Made by a program: the position numbers and the translations under genes
Part shown: one piece after another, positions 17,394-25,912 of the stretch
Layout: each line of letters opens with the position of its first letter
Numbering within the stretch: position 1 is the first letter of the stretch
Assembly: GCF_014645615.1 (NCBI RefSeq)
Contig: NZ_BMMB01000001.1
Location: 682,001 to 746,000, forward strand
DNA: 64,000 bases
Origin: Paenibacillus hunanensis
GTDB lineage: Bacteria; Bacillota; Bacilli; Paenibacillales; Paenibacillaceae
Direction: 5' to 3'
The notes under the pieces: generated by a model
Database searches by the model: none
Seen by the model: the letters and a program-made list of their open reading frames with translations, nothing else
What the model was told of the DNA's origin: nothing

Positions 17394-18377
17394 ATGATGG
17401 AAAACGTCAATTATCAATTTCAATCTGTACAAGAAACGAAGCAACGTACGATTAAAAGTGGATTCTGGCTCGTATTTTTCGGAGCGGCATTATGGGGTGT
17501 CGATCCGTTATTCCGTATTTTATTGCTCGAAACGTTCACTTCGACCCAGATCGTATTACTGGAGCATCTGGTGGCGATGCTTGCCGCCGCTCCAATTCTA
17601 TGGGTGAATCGTCAGGAGCTCAGAGGGCTGAAATGGCAGCATATCGGTGCCTTGCTGTTCCTGTCATGGGGCGGCTCGGCAATTGCTACGGTTCTGTTCA
17701 CAATGGGTCTGACTTATGGTGATCTGAACGCTGTACTGCTGCTACAAAAGCTACAACCGCTGTTCGCGATCATTCTGGCGCGTCTGCTGCTCAAGGAAGT
17801 GTTGCCGCGCGGCTTTGGCTGGTTGTTCGTGCTGGCAGTAGCAGGTACGTATCTGCTCACCTTCGGCTTCACCTTGCCGATCGGACATATGGGTGATATC
17901 GCTCAGGTCGGATCGCTACTCGCGCTTGGTGCGGCTGCATTATGGGGCGGTTCGACTGTGATGGGACGTCTGATGGTTGGTAAAATGAAGTACGAAACAG
18001 TCACCTCGCTGCGCTTCATTCTTGCGATTCCACTGCTGATTGTCCTGACTGTACATGAAAATGCAGCATGGGGTCTGCCAGCTGGTACGGTTCCAGTGCT
18101 GCTGATCCTGCTCAACCTGCTCGGACAGGCACTGCTGCCAGGTCTGCTCAGCCTGCTCATGTACTACAAAGGCTTGTCCACAACGAAGGCATCTGTGGCT
18201 ACGCTGGCAGAGCTGAGCTTCCCGATGGCTGGTGTGCTGATCAACTGGATCGTATACAAACAGCTGATCACATGGCCGCAGCTGCTCGGCTTCTTATTGA
18301 TCTGGGGCGTATTGTTCGCGATTTCCAGACAACAGCAGCCTGCCGAAGCGAAGCAGTCGGTACCTCTTGCTTCTTGA
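17394..18377 (+). CDS. DMT/EamA-family transporter under FMN riboswitch control, probable riboflavin transporter
   Basis: A 327-residue membrane protein with about ten helices forming two EamA-like halves (first half about 25-160, second about 175-310). The EamA fold covers transporters of many small metabolites. The FMN riboswitch and terminator directly upstream mean its expression should fall when FMN is plentiful, which points to uptake of riboflavin or a related flavin. DMT-type riboflavin importers (RibN) are known from proteobacteria, while Bacillales usually use RibU, which is not similar. Substrate is therefore inferred from regulation. GAGGAG precedes two adjacent ATGs (17394, 17397). 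Confidence 0.8.
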   Translation: MMENVNYQFQSVQETKQRTIKSGFWLVFFGAALWGVDPLFRILLLETFTSTQIVLLEHLVAMLAAAPILWVNRQELRGLKWQHIGALLFLSWGGSAIATVLFTMGLTYGDLNAVLLLQKLQPLFAIILARLLLKEVLPRGFGWLFVLAVAGTYLLTFGFTLPIGHMGDIAQVGSLLALGAAALWGGSTVMGRLMVGKMKYETVTSLRFILAIPLLIVLTVHENAAWGLPAGTVPVLLILLNLLGQALLPGLLSLLMYYKGLSTTKASVATLAELSFPMAGVLINWIVYKQLITWPQLLGFLLIWGVLFAISRQQQPAEAKQSVPLAS

Positions 18378-18443
18378 TCCGAAGTTCATCTTTAACCGAA
18401 TATAGCGAGATGAATAACGAAGATCGAATGATAAGCTGTAATC

Positions 18444-18490
18444 AAAAGCTTCGACTGAATGGTCAATATGCCATCAGTCGGAAGCTTTTT
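18444..18490 (+). terminator. Rho-independent terminator
   Basis: AAAAGCTTCGACTGA pairs with TCAGTCGGAAGCTTTTTT around an internal ATGG...CCAT helix. Confidence 0.85.
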
Positions 18491-18598
18491 TATTTTCCTT
18501 ATAATGAGAATAATAGATAGAAAAGGAACTTTTATCGCATGCGGAGCAGATGCCCGATCTGATAAAGTAGAGAGGAAGTTGATCAAGGAGGTACGCAT

Positions 18599-19567
18599 AT
18601 GTCAAAGCGTAATGAATGGAAATTTTGGCGGGATGATAGGGAAAGGCGCGGACGAGAAGGATATATCGGAACGTTTGGCGCAGCAGGTATTGTTGTCGTT
18701 GTGATTATCGTCATCCTTAACAATTATTTTAATGGAAATACATCGTCAACCGAGGCTATACCCGATGGCAAAGCGCTGGAGCAGCACACCGAGCAGCAGG
18801 TCAATACAGATTCCTATACTGCATTTGTAGATCGTGAGACGGTACATAATGGTACGGGACTAAAGGTAAATACAGCTACAGTAAGCAAGGACGAAGCAGG
18901 AAAGCAGTCATTAAAAGTAAATATAAGTGTGAATGGAATCGGGCAATCTGGCTACAATATGGCGACATTTGCTGAAGGTCAGCTTGTGAATGCAGATAAT
19001 AAAAGTACAATTCAAACGAATTTAAATGGATTTACCGAGCCAGGCATGCGCAGCGTGGACGAAACGTTTTCGTTAGATGAAGCTTATGATATAGCCCAGG
19101 GACAGAATTATTTGCTGCAAATGAAAGATCTGTATTTGATTCAGCGGAGCGAAGCGTCTTTACCAGAATCGGTGCAAGCAGGTCATTCGTACACTGTACA
19201 GGCTCCACAGCCGACACCTATCCAGATTGAGCAGATGGTATGGTCAAATAATAAGGAGAAGCTTACGATCGTGTATCGAATTGATCGGGAGCAAAGCATA
19301 GCCGGAGTATCGCCAGGCATATTGAATTTGAAGGATGATATGAATGGTTTAATAGCACATGCCAAGCAGGGGGATCAAACGATAGAATTGATTTCTTTGA
19401 ATCGCGAGTCAAAGGACAATGTGATCACACAGCAATTTGCAGTACCTGCTTCGTTCAATGACCAGCAGCGAGAACATATTGGCTTATCGCTTGAATATGG
19501 CAAGGTCGTTCGACAGATCAAAGGCACATGGACGGTATCCTTTGAATTGGATGAGGATCAACCATAA
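18599..19567 (+). CDS. Single-pass membrane protein with extracytoplasmic beta-rich region (DUF5643/DUF4179-like)
   Basis: A 322-residue protein with a basic cytoplasmic N-terminus, one transmembrane helix at about residues 25-43, and a large extracytoplasmic part. The latter seems to have two beta-rich modules (about 70-200 and 205-318), recalling the C-terminal domains found in anti-sigma-factor-like DUF4179/DUF5643 proteins of Bacillales. I am not sure of the family and see no catalytic motif. No sigma factor gene is adjacent. RBS AAGGAG at 18585-18590 supports the start. Confidence 0.6.
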   Translation: MSKRNEWKFWRDDRERRGREGYIGTFGAAGIVVVVIIVILNNYFNGNTSSTEAIPDGKALEQHTEQQVNTDSYTAFVDRETVHNGTGLKVNTATVSKDEAGKQSLKVNISVNGIGQSGYNMATFAEGQLVNADNKSTIQTNLNGFTEPGMRSVDETFSLDEAYDIAQGQNYLLQMKDLYLIQRSEASLPESVQAGHSYTVQAPQPTPIQIEQMVWSNNKEKLTIVYRIDREQSIAGVSPGILNLKDDMNGLIAHAKQGDQTIELISLNRESKDNVITQQFAVPASFNDQQREHIGLSLEYGKVVRQIKGTWTVSFELDEDQP

Positions 19568-19673
19568 TCGTATAAAAGATATATACAACTCCACTTTCCT
19601 TCATATGCAACTTTTTCCACTATATCCAAGTCTATGAATAAGGACTTCAATACGATGGAAGGGAAGATGGATA

Positions 19674-20654
19674 TTGAAAAAGATAAAATGGTTCTGGTTC
19701 ATCCCTGTACTCGCAATTATGATCGGACTATTGCCTGCGGTAAGTGTAAAGGCAGCAGCTACATTAACTATCGTTACACCTGATGGGCAAAAGCTGGATG
19801 GAGGAGCCATCATTATTCAAAAGAATCAACTGATGATTCCACTACGTCAGCTTGCTCAGGCGACCCATTCCCAGCTTCAGGTTGCTTCCAACGGCACCAT
19901 TAGCGTTGCACCGTGGCCGGGTGAAGTGTACACGTTAAAGCTTGGTCAACGAGACTACACATTTAATCAAGCTCGGCAAGGAATTTATCAGCTCCGTACA
20001 CCGATACAGAAGATAAACGGTCAAGTGTATATTCCAGCTGCTTTTATCCGAGAATTAGACTACACATATACGTATAGCAAGGGCATATTGACGATTCAAA
20101 TGCCACTCAGTATGTACAATCGACAGATTTTAAATAAAGGCGATCTGGCAACAGTACGCAAGTTTATTACAACCAGTGATCTGTTTTTTTGGCTTCCAGG
20201 TGTACATAGTTTACAACAGCCATTGAAGGTCAAGCCCGATGGAGAAAGGCTAGATCGCCAGTTTCTGTTTCCAGAAGGTGAAGCCTTGCGTTTCTATTAT
20301 ATCTACGGAGATACGATTTCATTGATTGAATTTAAAGATGATTTTCCCGTAATTACATGGCAAGCACACGGATTAAGTGCAGATCGACCACAGGAAGGTT
20401 TTAGTATTCTTAATGATCTATTAACATTCCAATTAAAGGATAAATGGGGCGATATTCCGCTCAAATATCACAATTTCACTTATTATTTGCGTGGAGGCTG
20501 GGGAGATAGTTATTTGCAAGAATCCGGTATAATTCAGGCAGACAATATCTATCATCAAACGGGCAGAATCTATAATGTAGGTGGAACGGTTACCAATCAA
20601 TCAGGCACAATCTCCTATGTATCGCCAGGTGAGCAGCGAACTGATACTCGTTAA
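19674..20654 (+). CDS. Secreted protein with copper-amine-oxidase-N-like domain
   Basis: A 326-residue exported protein: signal peptide about residues 1-27 (cleavage near VKAAA), then a module with MIPLRQLAQATHSQLQV and VYIPAAFIRELDYTYTYSKG. These are the paired 'vPlR' and 'y-i-ya-Fi-e' strands of the Cu_amine_oxidN1 domain, which is abundant in Paenibacillus secreted proteins and has no enzymatic residues of amine oxidases. The C-terminal 200 residues are not recognised. The start is TTG, because the nearby ATG at 19666 is out of frame. It is similar in type to the gene at 49600. Confidence 0.7.
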   Translation: MKKIKWFWFIPVLAIMIGLLPAVSVKAAATLTIVTPDGQKLDGGAIIIQKNQLMIPLRQLAQATHSQLQVASNGTISVAPWPGEVYTLKLGQRDYTFNQARQGIYQLRTPIQKINGQVYIPAAFIRELDYTYTYSKGILTIQMPLSMYNRQILNKGDLATVRKFITTSDLFFWLPGVHSLQQPLKVKPDGERLDRQFLFPEGEALRFYYIYGDTISLIEFKDDFPVITWQAHGLSADRPQEGFSILNDLLTFQLKDKWGDIPLKYHNFTYYLRGGWGDSYLQESGIIQADNIYHQTGRIYNVGGTVTNQSGTISYVSPGEQRTDTR

Positions 20655-20678
20655 TCTCCACGCTATCCTTTAAACGCT

Positions 20679-20724
20679 AAGAACTCGTTCTTCTGCAATG
20701 TACGTCAGCAGAGACGGGTTCTTT
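20679..20724 (+). terminator. Rho-independent terminator
   Basis: AAGAACTCGT and inner TTCTGC pair with GCAGAGACGGGTTCTT, followed by a T-rich stretch. The remaining gap to 21093 holds a GAACCGGTTC palindrome (20749-20758) and nothing else I can support. Confidence 0.6.
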
Positions 20725-21093
20725 CTTATATTCTTGTAAAAGAAAATGGAACCGGTTCTGAATGGAGTTGTATTGGGCAGAAATGTGCCGTATACTGTCA
20801 AAGTTGTACGAGGTCAGCGATATAGAAGACATACAAGTATCCGATCCTACTGTATCGATATCGTATATAGAGGGTGGTATTCATGTAGCAGGACTGCATC
20901 CATATGCATATAGCATCTGAGCGTTCCTTATGCTATATATCGCTATCATACGCTAATAAAACTAAAACAAGAACATGTTATCATTCGATCCGTAAGCCTA
21001 TAACCTATGAGCAACTATTCAAAAAGTTCTCTCTATGTGAACGACATGTACAATGATATGACTTAACAAGCAGCAAGCAAAGGAGGAATGCCC

Positions 21094-22815
21094 ATGCGAC
21101 AGGAGGATCAACATTCGCCAGCGGCGAAGCGGCGTGAGCGCAGGCAGCATATGCAGGAGCTGGCGGCACAGCTTATCGAGCAGTCTGGTGGCTGGTCTAA
21201 TGTACAGGATGTACTGCATTGCACTACTCGTATCCGTCTGCGACTACATCGTCCTGAGCTGGCGAATCACTCTGCCCTTGCTGAACTACCCGAGGTGCAA
21301 AATATACGTCAGGTTGGTGGACAGCTGCAAATTATCGTCGGGCCAGAGCTAACGTTTCGACTGCATCGGCAGATCGAGCGTCAATTGCAGCGTATGTCTG
21401 ATCCTTCCCTGGCTGGAGATGCTGAGGCGCATCGGCAAAACGCAGAGACGGAAGCGGAACAAAGTCTACAGCAACGAAACACTCCGCAGCAACCGAGCCG
21501 TCCAGCGCAACAGAACGGTCTGATGCAATCGAATGGTCTGAAGCAACATCATAGTGTGGAACCAATGGAACAGGATGGAAAAAAGGAAGTAGTAAACCGA
21601 CAGCATGCGGCGGAGCAACCAGCGCCTGCATCTGTATCCGACGAATTGCTAACAACAAAACAGCCGTCCTTCCCATCAACCGCTGCTTCTGCTCAAGCTA
21701 GCAATATACCGCCAGCCGCCCCACGTTCATTCATCGGACGTATCATCGATGCGGTAGCGTTCTTTTCTGATATTATCGTGCCGATGATTCCTGTATTCGT
21801 AGCCGCAGGCATTCTGCTCGGTATGGTCAGTCTGTTACAATTCCTCGGCTGGGCGCCAACCGAAGCGCTCTGGTTCCGGCTATTACAGCTACTGACAGGC
21901 TCGATTTTTCAAATTATTAGTGTGATGTTCGGATATTATGCTGCCAAACGCTTTGGTGGTACACCTGTGCTGGGTGCGGTACTTGGCATGCTGATGTCAC
22001 GACCGGAGATTGTTGGTAGCGGTGGAATGCCGCCATCGGTCATTTCATCGTTCGGACTGGTAGCATTGCCGCAATTTAGCTATCAGGGGACAGCGATTCC
22101 CGTTATTTTAGCGGCTATGCTGATGGCAAAGCTGGAGCGATATCTGCGCCGCATTATTCCCGGCTCCGTGCATGTACTGGTCATTCCAGTGCTGTCGCTG
22201 TTAGGCGGTAGTGTGCTTGCGTTATTTATTATCGGGCCACTGGCAGGATTGCTCGGTCATTGGTGTGCTGCACTATTAGAGCATCTGTACGCCTATGGTG
22301 GGACATGGTTTGGTCTGGTGCTGGGTGGTGCATATAGCAGTATCGTACTGACTGGACTGCATCAGGGCTTGCAGGCGATCGAGGCGGGATTGATCTCGAA
22401 TCCGACGATTGCTGTTAATTTTCTATTACCAATCTGGTCTATGGCTAATGTGGCGCAGGGCGGAGCAGGTCTGGCAGTCTATATACGTACTCGCGATGCC
22501 GGGCTACGCAAGGCGGCATTACCGGGAGCGCTCATTGCCTTTCTGGGCATTACGGAGCCGATTGCGCTTGGTGTGAATCTCAAGCTGGTGCGACCGTTTG
22601 TCGCTGCCGCCGCAGGTGGTGCGGTTGGCGGTGCTTATATCGGCTGGCATCATGTGGTGGCAAGCTCATTTGGCTTGACGGGTATTCCGATGCTCGCCTT
22701 TATTATTCCATTTGGCTGGTCTAATTTTGTTCATTATATGACTGGCTTTGTGCTGGCGACCGGGATAGCCTTTGCGCTGACCCTATTGCTGGGCAGAGGC
22801 AGACGTTCATCCTAA
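21094..22815 (+). CDS. Sucrose-type PTS EIIBC permease (SacP/SacX-like)
   Basis: A 573-residue PTS protein lacking EIIA. The EIIB domain (about residues 10-110) has the phosphorylated Cys in DVLHCTTRIRLRL. A very hydrophilic Gln/Asn/Pro-rich linker of about 100 residues follows. The EIIC domain (about 215-570) has around ten helices and the sugar-site motif FLGITEPIALG. Sucrose/beta-glucoside EIIs that lack EIIA borrow it from the glucose system. In Bacillus subtilis SacX is such an EIIBC and restrains SacY. The antiterminator gene follows after 21 bases, so a SacX-like sensing role or true sucrose uptake are both possible. AGGAGG at 21081-21086 fits the ATG at 21094, not the ATG at 21088. 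Confidence 0.85.
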   Translation: MRQEDQHSPAAKRRERRQHMQELAAQLIEQSGGWSNVQDVLHCTTRIRLRLHRPELANHSALAELPEVQNIRQVGGQLQIIVGPELTFRLHRQIERQLQRMSDPSLAGDAEAHRQNAETEAEQSLQQRNTPQQPSRPAQQNGLMQSNGLKQHHSVEPMEQDGKKEVVNRQHAAEQPAPASVSDELLTTKQPSFPSTAASAQASNIPPAAPRSFIGRIIDAVAFFSDIIVPMIPVFVAAGILLGMVSLLQFLGWAPTEALWFRLLQLLTGSIFQIISVMFGYYAAKRFGGTPVLGAVLGMLMSRPEIVGSGGMPPSVISSFGLVALPQFSYQGTAIPVILAAMLMAKLERYLRRIIPGSVHVLVIPVLSLLGGSVLALFIIGPLAGLLGHWCAALLEHLYAYGGTWFGLVLGGAYSSIVLTGLHQGLQAIEAGLISNPTIAVNFLLPIWSMANVAQGGAGLAVYIRTRDAGLRKAALPGALIAFLGITEPIALGVNLKLVRPFVAAAAGGAVGGAYIGWHHVVASSFGLTGIPMLAFIIPFGWSNFVHYMTGFVLATGIAFALTLLLGRGRRSS

Positions 22816-22836
22816 TGTATTGTGGAGGTAGATGAC

Positions 22837-23685
22837 ATGAAAATCAAAAAGATTCTGAACAACAATGCTGTCATCGTCGACGATCAGGGACAGGAGAAGA
22901 TTGTGATGGGCGGCGGCGTTTCATTTGAAAAAGGTAAAAACGATGTGGTCGATCCGAGCCGCATTGAGAAAATATTTATTTTAGAGGATCAGGAGCGATA
23001 CGGTTATTTGCAGGAAATGCTGCAAAAGCTGCCGGAGGAAGAAATCGCTGTGTCCGAGCATATTATTTCTCACGCTGAAAAGGAATTGAACGTGTCGTTT
23101 AACGAGCATATTCATATTGCGCTGACCGATCATCTATCTCATGCGCTGGAGCGTCTACGTAGTGGCATGATGATTCACAATACATTGCTGGAGGAAATAC
23201 GCATTCTCTATCCAGCAGAATTCCGCATCGGGCTATATGCACGTGAATTAATTGCCGAGCGTCTGCATATCGATATTCCAGAAGATGAGGTTGGATATAT
23301 CGCAATGCACATTCATACCGCGGTGATGAATGCTGGTTCGGGTGCCGCTTCCTCTGGTCTGGCGGCGCTAATCGGCGATATGGTAGAGGATATCGAATAT
23401 GTATTGAATCAGCCGCTGGATCGCAAATCAGCAGCATATGAACGCTTGATCAGTCAGTTGAAAAGCATTTTACAATCATCAGTGGACGGTCATCCTGCCG
23501 CTGAATTAGATGAAGAGATTATTATCATCGCCCGTCAAAAGTATGCCGACTGGTACGAGCATGCGCAGGAGATGACTGATCATGCGGAGGACGAATATGG
23601 ATACAGCTGCACAGATAGTCAGCGTGTACTGATCGCGATTGAGCTACAACGCTTGCAGGAAAGGTTAGGACATCCCGCCCGTTGA
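22837..23685 (+). CDS. sacY: SacY/LicT-family transcriptional antiterminator
   Basis: A 282-residue BglG-family RNA-binding regulator. Residues 1-55 form the co-antiterminator domain (KIKKILNNNAVIVDD, MGGGVSF). PRD1 (about 65-170) keeps both regulatory histidines, His99 in LTDHL and His158 in IAMHI. PRD2 (about 175-280) has Gln207 and Glu269 where LicT has its two HPr-phosphorylated histidines. PRD1 is normally phosphorylated by the partner EII to inhibit, PRD2 by HPr to activate, so this protein should respond to its EII but not need HPr activation, as reported for SacY. The RAT site at 24030 is its likely target. Start chosen by GGAGGT at 22824-22829. Confidence 0.88.
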   Translation: MKIKKILNNNAVIVDDQGQEKIVMGGGVSFEKGKNDVVDPSRIEKIFILEDQERYGYLQEMLQKLPEEEIAVSEHIISHAEKELNVSFNEHIHIALTDHLSHALERLRSGMMIHNTLLEEIRILYPAEFRIGLYARELIAERLHIDIPEDEVGYIAMHIHTAVMNAGSGAASSGLAALIGDMVEDIEYVLNQPLDRKSAAYERLISQLKSILQSSVDGHPAAELDEEIIIIARQKYADWYEHAQEMTDHAEDEYGYSCTDSQRVLIAIELQRLQERLGHPAR

Positions 23686-24029
23686 CAATCGATGCGTAGA
23701 AGGTGATAGACAAGCTCGATGAACCATTTTAGATAAAAATCGGTAGCAGACTTGCTTGTAAAGTGTCGCTACACAGTTCCATATACCTGCCATAGCAACT
23801 AAGCAGAACTGTCCATTTCCAGAACGTATCTAGCTGAAAAGTAACAAAAATAGTCCTTTTTCTGACAAATGATAAGGATTGAAACTATGAAAATAAGACT
23901 AAAAATGATGATTATTCATGAAAATTTACAGGAAAAGAGATTTTATTGAAATAATCAAATTGGTTCGTTCTCTCTATAGTCTTGCTGCAAATGAGAGGTA
24001 TAGAATAGGTGTCAGCAACAGAATATCCG

Positions 24030-24062
24030 GGTGTGTTACTGGTAAAGCAGGCAAGACCTAAA
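24030..24062 (+). promoter_or_regulatory. RAT (ribonucleic antiterminator) site of the sacB leader
   Basis: The segment containing TGTTACTGGTAAAGCAGG and then CAAGACCTAAA matches the Bacillus subtilis sacB RAT almost base for base as I recall it. When bound by SacY-type protein it folds into a hairpin that excludes the overlapping terminator. Confidence 0.92.
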
Positions 24063-24128
24063 AAACTCCGACTGGGGATTTCTGCGTCATTTGACGCGTC
24101 GTCCGGTCAGGGATTTTTAGGTCTTTTT
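24053..24128 (+). terminator. Conditional terminator of the sacB leader
   Basis: AAGACCTAAAAA pairs with TTTTTAGGTCTT, with further inner pairs (CCGACTGG/CCGGTCAGG), ending in a run of seven T. Its 5' arm overlaps the RAT, giving the mutually exclusive structures needed for antitermination. The upstream part of the gap (23686-24029) is AT-rich and presumably holds the promoter, which I cannot place. Confidence 0.9.
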
Positions 24129-24177
24129 TTCGTGCCAGTACACCTGACATTCCATTTGAAGAGAGGAAGATTGGAAC

Positions 24178-25627
24178 ATGAACATTAATCATTTATACAA
24201 AAAGGCGGCAGCCGTTACTATGGCAGCAGCGCTGCTGGCAGGCGGTACATCGGCATTTGCCAGTGGCTCCGGACAAGACTACAATGGAGGCGCTGCAACG
24301 CGTCCAACACATCCTGTACCCGAAAATCCAACAACTCCATCGGTGATTAACGATACATACGGTTTTTCGCATATCACCCGCTTTGATGCACTGAAAATGA
24401 CCAAGCAGCAAAATCGTCCACAATTCCAGGTGCCTGCATTCAATCCGGATCAGATTCGCAATATTCCGTCCGCTGTTGGTAAGGATGCGAAAGGCAATAC
24501 GATCAATCTGGATGTGTGGGATACATGGCCACTGCAAAATGCGGACGGTACCGTTGCCAACTATAACGGCTACCAGATCGTATTCGGTCTAGCAGGTGAT
24601 CCGAAGGTATCGTCGGATACATTTATCTACCTGTTTTACAAAAAAGCAGATGACCAATCACTGGATGCATGGAAAAATGCAGGTCGTGTCTTCAAGGATA
24701 CCGACAAGCTGGTGCCAAAAGACTGGATTCTGAACCATCAATCGGAGGAATGGTCTGGCTCAGCAACGATGACGAAGGACGGCAAAGTGCGTCTGTTCTA
24801 TACAAACCGTCATCCGTGGGATGCAGATCAGGGCTTCTTCGGTAAGCAGACGCTGACCACAGCGCAGGTGAATGTATCCGAGCCTGCTGAGGGCACGCTG
24901 AAGGTGGATGGGGTAGAGGACTTCAAATCGATCTTTGACGGTGATGGTAAAATGTATCAAACGGTGGATCAAGCATTTAGCGGTGGTGACTACTCCGATA
25001 ACCATACCCTTCGTGATCCACACTATGTAGAGGATAACGGACATAAATATCTGGTGTTCGAAGCCAACACAGGCTCTGAAACAGGGTATCAGGGTGACGA
25101 GATGTTCTACAACAAAGCGTACTATGGTGGCAATGATAAATTCTTTGAGAGCGAGCGCGAAAAGCTACTGAACAGCCCGGACAAGGATTACATGTCCATC
25201 GCTAACGGAGCGCTCGGTATTATCGAGCTTAACGACGATTACTCGCTGAAAAGAGTCATGAAGCCATTGATCGCATCCAGATACCCGTGGTGCAAAAATG
25301 TTCCTCGATGGTGTAGACGCTCGAGACATTTATATGCTTGGCTATGTATCAGATTCGATCGATGGGCCATACAAGCCGCTGAACGGAAGTGGATTGGTGC
25401 TGCATCAGGATCTGAATCCGCGTGATATCACCTGGACGTATGCTCACTTTGCCATTCCGCAGGTGAAGGATAATGAAGTGGTCATTACAAGCTACATGAC
25501 GAACCGCGGCTATTTTGCGAATCAGCAGTCGACCTTTGCGCCGAGCTTTAAGGTAAAGATTGATGGTGACCGCACATCGGTTATACCGAATAGCACATTG
25601 AATCAAGGACAGGTAACAACGGACTAA
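24178..25627 (+). pseudogene. sacB: Levansucrase (GH68), disrupted by an internal frameshifting deletion
   Basis: Levansucrase is a secreted enzyme that builds levan from sucrose. A signal peptide (about 1-29), the nucleophile Asp115 in LDVWDTWP and the stabiliser in LRDPHYVED are intact. At about 25279/25280 the frame breaks right after MKPLIAS. Homology resumes in another frame with DTRGAKMFLDG, ARDIYMLGYVSD, and continues to the normal C-terminus at 25627. Against the B. subtilis protein as I remember it, about 23 residues are missing, including the E-x-E-R segment that carries the acid/base Glu, which implies a 68-base deletion. The upstream frame would run on to a false stop at 25425. 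The product should be inactive. Confidence 0.85.
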
Positions 25628-25912
25628 GTATATTAAGTAAAGACGAATACATCATCGACAGGGGAACATATTCGGAACACGTACAGGCGATTTCAATACG
25701 GCATAGGGAACGAATGCAACGAATACGCTCCTTATGCCGGATGAAGCAAGCTGTCTGTCTACCGGATATGGTCGATGATCGATCAAATTGTAAATAGGCA
25801 AGGCAAACAATAAAGGGGGAGAAAGCAGGTGTACACCACTGCTTTCTGTTCCCTTATTCCATTTTATCCCCGAAGTACAGGAGGGGTACTACCAGAGAGG
25901 AGAGAACATCTT

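Noticed and set aside
25820..25847. Hairpin and GTG start upstream of the levanase
   Set aside because: The GTG at 25829 would place 28 extra residues before the signal segment; the ATG at 25913 has a better context. The hairpin itself is real but of unknown meaning.
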